DNA from: Methylobacterium mesophilicum
GTDB lineage: Bacteria > Pseudomonadota > Alphaproteobacteria > Rhizobiales > Beijerinckiaceae
Direction: 5' to 3'
NCBI RefSeq assembly: GCF_022179445.1
Contig: NZ_BPQU01000001.1
Span: forward strand, 248,001-312,000
DNA length: 64,000 nucleotides
The position numbers were made by a program, and so were the translations under genes. How positions within the stretch are numbered: the first letter of the stretch is position 1; each line of letters begins with the position of its first letter. Of this stretch, positions 55,963-64,000 are shown one piece after another. The notes below the pieces were generated by a model. That model saw nothing but the letters and a program-made list of their open reading frames with translations, searched no databases and was not told the origin of the DNA.

Positions 55963-56544
55963 CTACAGGATCACCTTGAACAGCAGGAAGCCGAGGACGA
56001 TCACGGCGACCGAGATCGCCACGACCACGTTGAGATGCCGATCGAGGACGCCGCGGATCTGGACGCCGTAGCGGCCCAGCAGCCCGGCCAGGATGAAGAA
56101 CCGGGCTCCGCGGGTGACGATCGACAGCACCGTGAACCAGAACAGGCTGTAATGGGCGAAGCCCGACGTGATCGTGACGAGCTTGTACGGGATCGGCGTG
56201 AGCCCCTTCAACAGGATCACCCAATGGCCGTAGCGGGCGTAGGAATCCTGGAAGGTCGCGGCCGAATTCTGCAGCCCGTACAGGCGGATCAGCCACTCGC
56301 CGAGGGAATCGAATAGCAGCGCCCCGATCGCGTAGCCGACCAGTCCGCCGAGGACCGAGGCCACCGTGGCGATCGTCGCGTAGAGCCAGACCCGGTCCGG
56401 GCGGCTGACCGCCATCGGCACCAGCATCGCGTCCGGCGGGACCGGGAAGAACGAACTCTCGGCGAAGGCGACGGCCCCGAGCACGTAGGGCGCGGAGGGC
56501 CTGCCGCTGAGCGCGAGGATCCACGCGTAGAGCCGGCGGAGCAT
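55963..56544 (-). CDS. DedA/YqaA-family membrane protein
   Basis: 193 aa. Family signatures are VAFAESSFFPVPPDAMLVPM near the N-terminus, GYAIGALLFDSLGEWLI and GLTPIPYKLVTITSGFAHYS, with four or five membrane helices. DedA proteins act in membrane homeostasis, probably lipid scrambling or transport. Likely cotranscribed with dsbB. Confidence 0.9.
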   Translation of the reverse strand: MLRRLYAWILALSGRPSAPYVLGAVAFAESSFFPVPPDAMLVPMAVSRPDRVWLYATIATVASVLGGLVGYAIGALLFDSLGEWLIRLYGLQNSAATFQDSYARYGHWVILLKGLTPIPYKLVTITSGFAHYSLFWFTVLSIVTRGARFFILAGLLGRYGVQIRGVLDRHLNVVVAISVAVIVLGFLLFKVIL

Positions 56545-56680
56545 TCAGGGTCCGGGTCGTGAGGAAGCGGCCGTCCTTTGAGCACAGGCGCCGCGCCTTG
56601 GCCAGATCGACGGCGCCGGCAAAAAACCTGTCCGGCACCCTTGGCGTGAAGGCCACACCTATGCGAAGAGCCCGACGCGC

Positions 56681-56765
56681 GCGGGTATGGCGGAATTGGT
56701 AGACGCGGGCGACTCAAAATCGCCAGCCGCAAGGCGTGGGGGTTCGATTCCCTCTACCCGCACCA
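56681..56765 (+). tRNA. tRNA-Leu (anticodon CAA)
   Basis: 85 nt. Acceptor GCGGGTA pairs with TACCCGC. A D-loop with GGTAGACGC, anticodon stem GGCGA/TCGCC around loop CTCAAAA (anticodon CAA), a long variable arm typical of Leu (GCCGCAAGGCGT region), T-arm GGGGGTTCGATTCCCTC and encoded CCA. Reads UUG codons. Confidence 0.95.
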
Positions 56766-56971
56766 TCGTCTCGGCGACCGAGCGATCGAATGGCGCGCAT
56801 CGGACCGGGCCTATCGCGGCATCGCCCATGACAGCATCCGGCCTCGGCCGCATGGTTGCCACCCGCACGAGCGCTTGCGTCGCGGACCGTTCGCTCTGAC
56901 CTCCGACGGATCGTCCCCTATCTCTGCCGTCAACGCGGGAGCGAGGGCCGCGTCGCGCCGGGGGCGATATC

Positions 56972-57913
56972 GTGAGTCACAACAGACGCGTCGCGATCCT
57001 GGGCGCCGGAATGGCTGGCGCCACGGCGGCGCGCCATCTCGCCGAGGCCGGCCTGCCCGTGCAGGTGTTCGACAAGGGACGCGGCGTCGGCGGCCGCATG
57101 GCGACCCGCCGTTCGGGCACGATGCAGTTCGATCATGGCGCGCAATTCCTGCGCGCGCACGGCGATGCCTTCGCGGCGCGGATTGCCGGCTGGGACATGC
57201 GCGGGATCACCGCTCCCTGGGGCGGGTCGATGCGCCACGTCGGCGTGCCGGGCATCACCGCACCGGTCCAGGACCTTCTGGCCGATCTCCCGGTCTTCAG
57301 CGGCACGACGATCACGCGGATCGACCGCAACGACACATCCTGGCGCCTGACGGATGCCGCGGGCAGGCATCACGGTCCGTTCTCGGCGCTGGCGATCACC
57401 TTCCCGGCCCCCCAGACTGTGACATTGTTGGCGGCCTCCGGCTTTGCGATGCCCGATATACAGCATGCCTCCTACGCGCCGTGCTGGTCGCTGATGCTCG
57501 CGGTCGATGAGGCGCCCTCAGCAGCCCTGATCGAGCCGCAGGACGGTCCGCTCGGGCTCATCGCGACGGACTCGTCGAAGCCCGGGCGGCCCACCGGCAT
57601 CCGCCTGACCGTACACGCGAAGCCAGATTGGTCGCGCGCGCATCTGGAACTGTCGCGAGAGGTCGTCGTGTCCGAGTTGACGCGGGCTGCGGCGGCGTGT
57701 CTGGCCGTGCCATTAAGGCCGAGCTACGCGGAGGCGCATCGCTGGCGCTTCGCCCAAGTCGAGACCGCCTTGGGTCGCCCGTGCCAGTACGACCCTGCTC
57801 TCCGACTGGGAGCGGCCGGCGACTGGTGTCTCGGGCCTCGGATCGAAGCGGCCCATGACAGCGGCCTGGCGCTGGCCCAGGCGATCCTCGGCGATCTTGG
57901 CCCGGCCGCGTGA
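56972..57913 (+). CDS. Renalase-like FAD-dependent oxidoreductase
   Basis: 313 aa from GTG 56972. Rossmann FAD site [20 protein letters not shown] and the second motif [20 protein letters not shown] are typical of the NAD(P)/FAD amine-oxidase/renalase group. The C-terminal FAD segment is [20 protein letters not shown]. Substrate unknown. Overlaps the histone-deacetylase gene by 4 bp. Confidence 0.85.
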   Translation: MSHNRRVAILGAGMAGATAARHLAEAGLPVQVFDKGRGVGGRMATRRSGTMQFDHGAQFLRAHGDAFAARIAGWDMRGITAPWGGSMRHVGVPGITAPVQDLLADLPVFSGTTITRIDRNDTSWRLTDAAGRHHGPFSALAITFPAPQTVTLLAASGFAMPDIQHASYAPCWSLMLAVDEAPSAALIEPQDGPLGLIATDSSKPGRPTGIRLTVHAKPDWSRAHLELSREVVVSELTRAAAACLAVPLRPSYAEAHRWRFAQVETALGRPCQYDPALRLGAAGDWCLGPRIEAAHDSGLALAQAILGDLGPAA

Positions 57914-58830
57914 TCCCGCCCATCGCCTTCCACCCGGCCTACGAATCGAGCCTGCCGGCGGGCCATCGCTTCCCGATGCGCAAGTATGGCCTGCTGGCCG
58001 AGACGCTGGTGGCCAAGGGACTGGCGCCGCTCGGCTTCGTCACGCCGGACCTCGCCGGGGCAGAGATCCTGGTCCACGCGCACGACCCCGCCTACGTGGC
58101 GGCCGTCCTCGCCGTCGCGGTCCCGCCGGAGATCGAGCGGGCCATCGGCCTGCCCGTGGATGCCGCCCTCGTCCGCCGCTCCCGCGCCTCCGTGGGCGGC
58201 ACCCTCCTGGCCGCCCGCCTCGCCCTGGCCGAGGGGCTGGCCGGGAGCGCGGCCGGCGGCAGCCATCACGCGCGGCGGCTTCAGGGTGCGGGCTTCTGCG
58301 TGCTGAACGACGTGGCGGTCGCCGCCCGCACGCTGCAGGCGGAGGGCGCAGTGCGGCGTGTCCTGGTGGTCGATCTGGATGTCCACCAAGGCGACGGTAC
58401 CGCGGATTGTCTGGCGCTCTGCCCGGAGCTGTTCACGCTCTCGATCCACTGCGAGAACAACTATCCCACTCAGAAGATCGCCGGCGACCTCGATATCGGC
58501 CTACCGGACCGTCTCGATGACGGCGGATACCTCGACGTGCTGCGCGCCCGGCTGCCGCCGCTTCTCGACGCGCTGGCGCCCGATCTGGTCTTCTACAATG
58601 CCGGGGTCGACCCGCACCGCGACGACCGTCTCGGGCGGCTTTGCCTGACGGATGCGGGCCTGCTGGCCCGAGACCGGTTCGTCATCGCGCAGGCCCGCGC
58701 CCGCGCCATCCCGGTCGTGGCGGTGATCGGCGGCGGCTACACCTACGATGTCGAGGCGCTGGCGCTGCGGCATGCGCTGGTCTTCGAGGCAATGGCCGCG
58801 GAGGCTGCGGCGGACCCCGCCTCCAGGTGA
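57910..58830 (+). CDS. Histone deacetylase family (acetyl-polyamine amidohydrolase-like) protein
   Basis: 306 aa from GTG 57910. Zinc-amidohydrolase motifs: [20 protein letters not shown] (tandem His), [15 protein letters not shown] (metal ligands), [12 protein letters not shown] and [20 protein letters not shown], with [18 protein letters not shown] at the end. Bacterial members remove acetyl groups from polyamines or proteins. Cytoplasmic. Confidence 0.92.
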   Translation: MIPPIAFHPAYESSLPAGHRFPMRKYGLLAETLVAKGLAPLGFVTPDLAGAEILVHAHDPAYVAAVLAVAVPPEIERAIGLPVDAALVRRSRASVGGTLLAARLALAEGLAGSAAGGSHHARRLQGAGFCVLNDVAVAARTLQAEGAVRRVLVVDLDVHQGDGTADCLALCPELFTLSIHCENNYPTQKIAGDLDIGLPDRLDDGGYLDVLRARLPPLLDALAPDLVFYNAGVDPHRDDRLGRLCLTDAGLLARDRFVIAQARARAIPVVAVIGGGYTYDVEALALRHALVFEAMAAEAAADPASR

Positions 58831-59012
58831 GGCCCGGATGCATCAGGTCTCGACGCATGAGTGCGGAACGGTGGACCGGAAAGGTTTTGGGAAGGGTCGC
58901 CGTCGAAGATCCGGAAGTCACGGATCGATGAGACGGCGCCGGGCGAGCGTGTTGAACAGCTTCGCCCCAGGCAGACATGCTGAAGATCCAGTGACGCCAT
59001 TGGGACTCAGCC

Positions 59013-59186
59013 ATGCTTACGCGAATCTGGGAGGTCTTGAAGGCGACGATAGCGGCGGTGGCCTTGATCACCGCGGCTCTCGTCTCAGCGGACAAGCTCG
59101 ATCGGCAAAAGGCGCCGGCCAACGCCGCCGCGTCTCAGATCGAGCCCGTGGCGACCGGGGCGATCACGCCGGTGACTAGACCCTGA
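59013..59186 (+). CDS. Small single-helix membrane protein (hypothetical)
   Basis: 57 aa from ATG 59013. One hydrophobic helix (VLKATIAAVALITAALVSAD) followed by an extracytoplasmic tail with QIEPVATGAITPVTRP. No strong ribosome site. Family not recognised. Confidence 0.45.
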   Translation: MLTRIWEVLKATIAAVALITAALVSADKLDRQKAPANAAASQIEPVATGAITPVTRP

Positions 59187-59365
59187 TCGCGTCGGACGCC
59201 TTGCAGGGTGTCCGGGCGAGGTGCCGCTCGGCACCGCGTAATCCCGGCGCTGCGACAGAATAGGGCGGTCGCGCGGTGGATATTTCGGTGTGTCGCGGCG
59301 TTCACGCCGCACTTCGAGGCTCGGCTGTAACAGCCGATCCATCATCCGTCTGAGGATCTGTTTCG

Positions 59366-59608
59366 ATGAAGTCCGCCACGTTCGCTCTGCTCGCCCTGAT
59401 CGCCGGCGCAGCGCCCGCGCTGGCGCAATCCCGCGCCGACCGCGCGGCGTGCACCCCGGACGTCATGCAGCTCTGCGCCTCCCAGATCCCCAACGTGGCA
59501 GCGATCACGGCCTGCCTGCGCCAGCAGCGGCCAAATCTCAGCGCCGGCTGCCGCATGGTGATGGATCAGTCGGATCGTCCGGTGCGGACCGTCTCGAACG
59601 GGCGGTAA
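59366..59608 (+). CDS. Small secreted cysteine-rich protein
   Basis: 80 aa. Signal peptide MKSATFALLALIAGAAPALA. The mature protein has four cysteines with even spacing (AACTPDVMQLCASQIP, ITACLRQQRPNLSAGCRM), like single Cys-rich GLG1-type repeats found in periplasmic proteins of this order. Function unknown. Convergent with the aldolase-like gene. Confidence 0.65.
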   Translation: MKSATFALLALIAGAAPALAQSRADRAACTPDVMQLCASQIPNVAAITACLRQQRPNLSAGCRMVMDQSDRPVRTVSNGR

Positions 59609-59617
59609 GATCCGCCG

Positions 59618-60778
59618 TCACCAGCCGTTGATGCGCGGCCAGACCGCCCCGGTCAGCCGGCCGTCGGCGACGACATGGTAACGGTCGTGCTGGGCGCCGG
59701 TGGCGCAGGCATGATTGGGCAAGATTCGAAGCCGGGCCCCGATCGGCAGGTCGGGGAGAGGCGCCGACGAGCCCGGCCGCAGGGCCACGATCCCGTGTTC
59801 CTGGTTCGCGTCCCGCACGATCAGGTCCGGATAGGGCTGCCCCGCCATGTCGCAGGCGATTCCGTAGCCCTGATCGACGGCTTGGCGTGCCGTACCGCGG
59901 TCGCGGGACAGCGCCATCCAGCCGGCATCCGTGATGATCCAGCCCTTCTCCCGCTGGTGGCCGATCACGGTGGTCAAAACGGTCAGGGCGATCTCGTCGA
60001 TCCGGCAGGAGCCGACGCCCGCCTGGAACAGGTCCCCGATCATGAACACACCGGCCCGGACCTCGGTGATGCCGTCGAGGTTGTCGGCGTAGCGTGCGGT
60101 CGGCGTCGAGCCGACGCTGACCACAGGGCAGGGCAGGCCGGCGCCGCGCAGGATCGCCGCCGCCGCCACCGCGGCGGCGCGTTCGGCTTCGGCTGCTGCC
60201 TTCAGCGCGGCGGGCTCGGTCAGGCCGTAGCTGTCGCCCGCGTGCAGCAGCACGCCGCGCAGGGAGGCACCGTCGGAGAGCACCCGGCCGATGGCGACCA
60301 GCGTATCCGCATCGCGCGGATCGACACCGGAGCGATGGCCGTCGGCATCGACCTCGATCAGCACCGGCATCGGGTCGCCGGTGCGGCGGCTCCACGCCAC
60401 CACGGCGTTTGCCTGCTCGATGGAATCCAGCACAATGGCGAGATCTGCCCCCCAGCGCCGCCGGATCGCCCCGACGCGGTCGAGCTTCTGCGGCGCGATC
60501 CCGACGGCGTAGATCAGGTCGCGCACGCCGCCCTCGGCGAAGTGCTCGGCCTCCCGGAGGGTCGAGACTGTCGCGGGTCCGGACGGGCTCGCCATGGCGA
60601 TGCGGGCGACGTCGAGCGATTTCGCGGTCTTCAGGTGCGGCCGCAGCGTTACGCCCAGCCGGTCGAGCCCCGCCCGCATGGTCGCGACGTTGGCGGTCAG
60701 CCTGTCCGCGTCGAGGAGCAGGCAGGGCGTCTCGAGCCCATCGAAGCCGTCCGGCCGTGTGAACTGCCCATCCGCCAT
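59618..60778 (-). CDS. DSD1-family PLP enzyme (D-threonine aldolase / D-serine dehydratase-like)
   Basis: 386 aa from ATG 60778 (an upstream start at 60799 is also open). Fold-III alanine-racemase-type barrel: PLP lysine in LRPHLKTAKSLDVARIA, then LIEVDADGHRSGVDPRDADT, VVSVGSTPTARYADNLDGIT and the metal-binding LPNHACATGAQHDRYHVV. Acts on D-3-hydroxyamino acids. Adjacent to galactonate genes but not clearly linked. Confidence 0.85.
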   Translation of the reverse strand: MADGQFTRPDGFDGLETPCLLLDADRLTANVATMRAGLDRLGVTLRPHLKTAKSLDVARIAMASPSGPATVSTLREAEHFAEGGVRDLIYAVGIAPQKLDRVGAIRRRWGADLAIVLDSIEQANAVVAWSRRTGDPMPVLIEVDADGHRSGVDPRDADTLVAIGRVLSDGASLRGVLLHAGDSYGLTEPAALKAAAEAERAAAVAAAAILRGAGLPCPVVSVGSTPTARYADNLDGITEVRAGVFMIGDLFQAGVGSCRIDEIALTVLTTVIGHQREKGWIITDAGWMALSRDRGTARQAVDQGYGIACDMAGQPYPDLIVRDANQEHGIVALRPGSSAPLPDLPIGARLRILPNHACATGAQHDRYHVVADGRLTGAVWPRINGW

Positions 60779-60898
60779 CCGCCCGCTCCCGCCATCCATG
60801 CGGGCGCGGTTCTAGACGGGGGCGCCGTCACTGTCGCGTTCCAGCCACAAGAATTGTGAGTGTTCTCTGGTTCACCCTGGTACCCTGAGGGCCCGCAA

Positions 60899-61534
60899 TC
60901 ATGCAGATCCCCCGATTGTCGCGATGAAGGCTGAAGCGTCCCGGGCGACATCGGCTGCCGGCTTGCCGGGGCGATAGAGGTTCGAGCCGAGACCGAAGCC
61001 CACCGCGCCGGCCTGCCGCCAGACCGGCACGCTGTCGGGCGTGACGCCGCCGACGGCGAGGACGCGGGCGCTCGCCGGGAACACCGCCCGGTGCGCCTTG
61101 AGCGCGGCCGGGGTCGCGATGTCCGCGGGGAAGAGCTTCAGGGCGGTTGCGCCGGCCTGGAGGGCGGCGAATGCCTCGCTCGGCGTCTGGTAGCCGGGCA
61201 GCGAGACGAGGCCCGCGGCCATGGTCGCGCCGATCACCGCCGGGTCGGTGTTGGGCGAGACGATCAAGGTCCCGCCTGCCGCCGCGACGTCGCCGACCTG
61301 CGCCGGTGTGAGAACCGTGCCGGCCCCGACCAGGGCGCGCCCGGCGAACCGGTCGGCCAGCAGCCCGATGCTCCTGAGCGGATCGGGCGAGTTGAGCGGC
61401 ACCTCGATCAGGGTGAACCCGGCCTCGACCAGCGCGTCGCCGATGGCGGGCGCCTCGTCCGGGGTGAGCCCGCGCAGGATCGCCACCAGGGGGCAGGCCG
61501 CGAAGGCCACTTCGAATCGGTCGAGGATCGTCAT
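60899..61534 (-). CDS. dgoA: 2-dehydro-3-deoxy-6-phosphogalactonate aldolase
   Basis: 211 aa class I aldolase barrel. Signatures are PLVAILRGLTPDEAPAIGDA, FTLIEVPLNSPDPLRSIGLL, RALVGAGTVLTPAQVGDVAA and the Schiff-base lysine in GATALKLFPADIATPAALKA. Splits KDPGal to pyruvate and glyceraldehyde-3-phosphate in the De Ley-Doudoroff pathway. Start overlaps the kinase stop by 4 bp. Confidence 0.93.
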   Translation of the reverse strand: MTILDRFEVAFAACPLVAILRGLTPDEAPAIGDALVEAGFTLIEVPLNSPDPLRSIGLLADRFAGRALVGAGTVLTPAQVGDVAAAGGTLIVSPNTDPAVIGATMAAGLVSLPGYQTPSEAFAALQAGATALKLFPADIATPAALKAHRAVFPASARVLAVGGVTPDSVPVWRQAGAVGFGLGSNLYRPGKPAADVARDASAFIATIGGSA

Positions 61535-62421
61535 GCCCGCACTTTCGAGATGGCCTGCCAGATGGCGTGGATGCCGGCCGTCGTGGCGCCGTCCGGCACC
61601 GGCACGGCATGGCCGCCAGCTTCCGTGATCGCAACGTCGTAGAGCGCAGACAGAGCGCCGCCGCCGAGCAGGTGTACCGGACGCTCGGCGAGATCGGTGC
61701 GCGTGCCGACATCCGCACCGATCATCAGGCCGCTGGCGTAGGCGGCGGCATCGGCGGGTGCCAGCCGGTCGAGCAGCACCCCGGCGCGGACCTCGAACAG
61801 GGCGGCGGCGAGGTTGCGCGCCTCGCTCCCGCGGCGGAGCCCCTCCCGGAAGGCGGGACCGTCCGCGACCGCACCGTCCAGCATGCCGGCCAGGATGCCG
61901 TGGGTGCGGACCAGGGCGAAGAGTTCGCCGGTCATCACGGTGGCGAAATCGGTGATCGCGCCGTCCACCGTGGCGATCCACTTGTTGTGCGTGCCGGGCT
62001 GGCAGAACAACGCCGTCGGCGGCGCGGCGCCGCTGCTGATCGCGCCGAGCACCTGGACTTCCTCGCCCCGCATCACGTCCGGGCGTGGGCCGCTCCGGAG
62101 CGCGACGCCCGGGACGATCCGCACGTCGGGGGCGACCGCGAGGCTCGCCTCGGCGAGGTCCTGCAGCGTTGCGGGCGCATCGATATAGGCAGCCTCGCGC
62201 CAGCCGCGCGTCGAGCCGACCATGCCGGCCGCGACCACGGCCTGCGCGCCGAAACGCTCCCGCAGCTGTGCAATCGCGTCGGGATATTCGCCAGGGGTTA
62301 GCGCGAGGACGCCGCGATCGTCCTGAAGCGTGTCGAGGACCTCGCCCGCCTCCGACATGGCGTAGGCGCGCCGGTTGGTGGTGCCCCAATCGACGGCAAT
62401 GTAGGCGGCCCGACCGACCAT
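61531..62421 (-). CDS. dgoK: 2-dehydro-3-deoxygalactonokinase
   Basis: 296 aa from ATG 62421, with AGGGAGG 7-8 nt upstream. A TTG 18 bp earlier lies inside that site and is rejected. Sugar-kinase signatures are YIAVDWGTTNRRAYAMSEAG (phosphate 1), VVAAGMVGSTRGWREAAYID, LFCQPGTHNKWIATVDGAIT and HLLGGGALSALYDVAI. Phosphorylates KDGal for DgoA, forming a two-step operon. Confidence 0.93.
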   Translation of the reverse strand: MVGRAAYIAVDWGTTNRRAYAMSEAGEVLDTLQDDRGVLALTPGEYPDAIAQLRERFGAQAVVAAGMVGSTRGWREAAYIDAPATLQDLAEASLAVAPDVRIVPGVALRSGPRPDVMRGEEVQVLGAISSGAAPPTALFCQPGTHNKWIATVDGAITDFATVMTGELFALVRTHGILAGMLDGAVADGPAFREGLRRGSEARNLAAALFEVRAGVLLDRLAPADAAAYASGLMIGADVGTRTDLAERPVHLLGGGALSALYDVAITEAGGHAVPVPDGATTAGIHAIWQAISKVRA

Positions 62422-62696
62422 GCACGCCCTCCCTACCAATAATTTGTCTGAGTTATAGGCCCGACCGGAACAAGGTCAAGCGCGCCGCCGCCGCCCGCCC
62501 GGCCTTGGGGTGACGGGTCGCCGGACGCCCTTCCGTGTCGGTATCATGACCGCGACGGGATGTTCGGCCCGGATCAGCCAAGAATCAGCATATCATGAGC
62601 CGGGGATTGTCCCGCCGCGCCGAGCGTTTGCGATGGACTGTTCAGGGCGTGATCGGCGATATGGCAGGCAATAAATCATACGCGGGAGGGACGCGC

Positions 62697-63455
62697 TTGG
62701 CACGGGACGTGATCCTGGCGACCGATGGCTTGACGATGGAATTCAAGGGATTCCGGGCCGTCAACGGCGTCAAGTTGGAAGTCGAGCGCGGGACGATCCA
62801 TGCGCTGATCGGCCCGAACGGTGCCGGCAAGACCACCTGCTTCAATCTGCTCACGAAGTTCCTGATCCCCACCGCCGGTACCATCCGGTACAAGGATCGG
62901 GACATTACCGGGCTGCGCGCCGCGGATGTGGCCCGGCTCGGCCTCGTGCGGTCCTTCCAGATCTCGGCGGTGTTTCCGCACCTGACGGTCACCGAGAACG
63001 TCCGCATCGCGCTCCAGCGCCGGCGCCGGGGCGATTCGTTCGATTTCTGGCGTCCCGAGAAGGTGCTGCGGGCGCTCGACGGCGAGGCGTTGGCGCTTGT
63101 CGAGGCCGTGGGCCTGTCCGAGTTCGCCGACTCGCTGGCGGTCGAGCTGTCCTACGGCCGCAAGCGCGCGCTCGAGATCGCCACGACCCTGGCGCTCGAT
63201 CCCGAGATGCTGCTCCTCGACGAGCCTATGGCCGGCATGGGCCACGAGGACGTCGACCGGACGGCGCAGCTGATCCGCCGGGTCTCGAAGGACCGGACGA
63301 TCCTGATGGTCGAGCACAATCTCTCGGTGGTCGCGTCGCTGTCCGACCGCATCACCGTCCTGGCGCGCGGGCAGGTCCTGGCAGAGGGCGATTACGCCAC
63401 CGTCTCGAAGGACCCGCGCGTGGTCGAGGCTTATATTGGGTCGGGACATGCTTGA
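62697..63455 (+). CDS. livG: Branched-chain amino-acid-type ABC transporter ATPase LivG
   Basis: About 252 aa from TTG 62697, with GGGAGG 9 nt upstream. ATGs at 62595 and 62661 are alternatives. Walker A IGPNGAGKTTCFNLLTKF, LivG-specific VRSFQISAVFPHLTVTENV, signature ELSYGRKRALEIATTLALD (SYGRK instead of SGGQ), Walker B LLLDEPMAG and the switch His in ILMVEHNLSVVASLSD. Powers uptake of branched-chain amino acids or amides. Overlaps livF by 8 bp. Confidence 0.85.
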   Translation: MARDVILATDGLTMEFKGFRAVNGVKLEVERGTIHALIGPNGAGKTTCFNLLTKFLIPTAGTIRYKDRDITGLRAADVARLGLVRSFQISAVFPHLTVTENVRIALQRRRRGDSFDFWRPEKVLRALDGEALALVEAVGLSEFADSLAVELSYGRKRALEIATTLALDPEMLLLDEPMAGMGHEDVDRTAQLIRRVSKDRTILMVEHNLSVVASLSDRITVLARGQVLAEGDYATVSKDPRVVEAYIGSGHA

Positions 63456-64000
63456 GGCCGCCGTGAAGAGACCCGCGCCGGCCGCGGCGACCGATGCGCT
63501 CCTCACCGTCCGCGGCCTGGAGGGCTGGTACGGCGAGAGCCACGTGCTGCACGGCATCGACCTGGATGTCCGGGCCGGCGAGGTGATCACGCTGCTCGGC
63601 CGGAACGGCGCCGGCAAGACCACGACGCTCCGGGCGATCATCGGCATCCTGGGCAAGCGGGCCGGCTCGATCGTCTATGACGGCGTCGAAACGATCCGGA
63701 TGGCCTCGCGCAACATCGCCCGGCTCGGGCTCGGCTACGTCCCGGAGGAGCGCGGCATCTTCGCGAGCCTCACGGTCCACGAGAACCTGATGCTGCCGCC
63801 GCGGGTGAAGCCCGGCGGCATGACGGTGGCCGAGATCCACACCCTGTTCCCGAACCTGAAGGAGCGTGCGGGCAGCCAGGGCACCAAGCTCTCGGGCGGC
63901 GAGCAGCAGATGCTCGCCATCGGCCGGATCCTGCGGACCGGTGCCAAGCTGATCCTGCTGGACGAGCCGACCGAAGGTCTCGCGCCGGTAATCGTGCAGC
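63448..64000 (+). CDS. livF: Branched-chain amino-acid-type ABC transporter ATPase LivF (partial)
   Basis: Open from ATG 63448 to the window edge (184 codons). Partner ATPase of LivG: Walker A LLGRNGAGKTTTLRAIIGIL, LivF signature region GYVPEERGIFASLTVHENLM, ABC motif TKLSGGEQQMLAIGRILRTG and Walker B LILLDEPTEGLAPVIVQ. The C-terminal part and any permease or binding-protein genes lie beyond the window. Confidence 0.93.
   Translation, partial: MLEAAVKRPAPAAATDALLTVRGLEGWYGESHVLHGIDLDVRAGEVITLLGRNGAGKTTTLRAIIGILGKRAGSIVYDGVETIRMASRNIARLGLGYVPEERGIFASLTVHENLMLPPRVKPGGMTVAEIHTLFPNLKERAGSQGTKLSGGEQQMLAIGRILRTGAKLILLDEPTEGLAPVIVQ

Overview
The window is high-GC DNA with short intergenic gaps, frequent ATGA/GTGA gene overlaps, a CpdR-type response regulator, aa3-type cox genes and SfnB/SfnG homologues. 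This is typical of an alphaproteobacterium, most likely a Methylobacterium/Methylorubrum relative. The genus is inferred from gene content and style, not from a database match.

Region 1 (1-5,865) is a metal-resistance block. It holds the start of a CusB-like efflux adaptor, a FixH-like protein, a Met/Cys-rich metal-binding protein, and an arsenic operon: arsR, LMW-type arsC, glutaredoxin-type arsC with a frameshift, arsB and an MFS exporter. arsH is divergent. Region 2 (5,866-8,504) is decayed DNA: a metallophosphoesterase fossil, a low-GC patch with small orphan genes, and fragments of phage structural genes.

Region 3 (about 8,544-23,958) is a chimeric mobile element. It carries a primase-like replication gene, a 43-bp inverted repeat next to it, a run of about a dozen tiny overlapping genes with a GH24 endolysin and spanin-like pair, HTH regulators behind a perfect palindromic operator, a relaxase with a nested reading frame, a MobC-like partner, and an ArdC antirestriction protein. 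No integrase, terminase or capsid gene is seen. Its right edge is a 3' fragment of tRNA-Pro(CGG), a classic attachment site.

Region 4 (24,100-64,000) is core chromosome: tgt/queA (queuosine), a CDF metal exporter, sfnB/sfnG (organosulfur use), the cytochrome c oxidase cluster with heme O synthase and assembly factors, fdhD, gltB and gltD with a VapBC toxin-antitoxin pair between them, cell-wall and secreted proteins, galU, an N-formylglutamate amidohydrolase, cpdR, grxC, a nitrilase-family hydrolase, dsbB, a DedA protein, tRNA-Leu(CAA), a FAD oxidoreductase and histone-deacetylase pair, dgoA/dgoK, and two branched-chain amino-acid ABC ATPases running off the right end.

The most noteworthy observations are the phage-lysis-plus-conjugation hybrid element and its inverted repeat, the nested ORF inside the relaxase gene, the VapBC insertion in gltBD, and a Tgt that lacks three of the four canonical zinc ligands.
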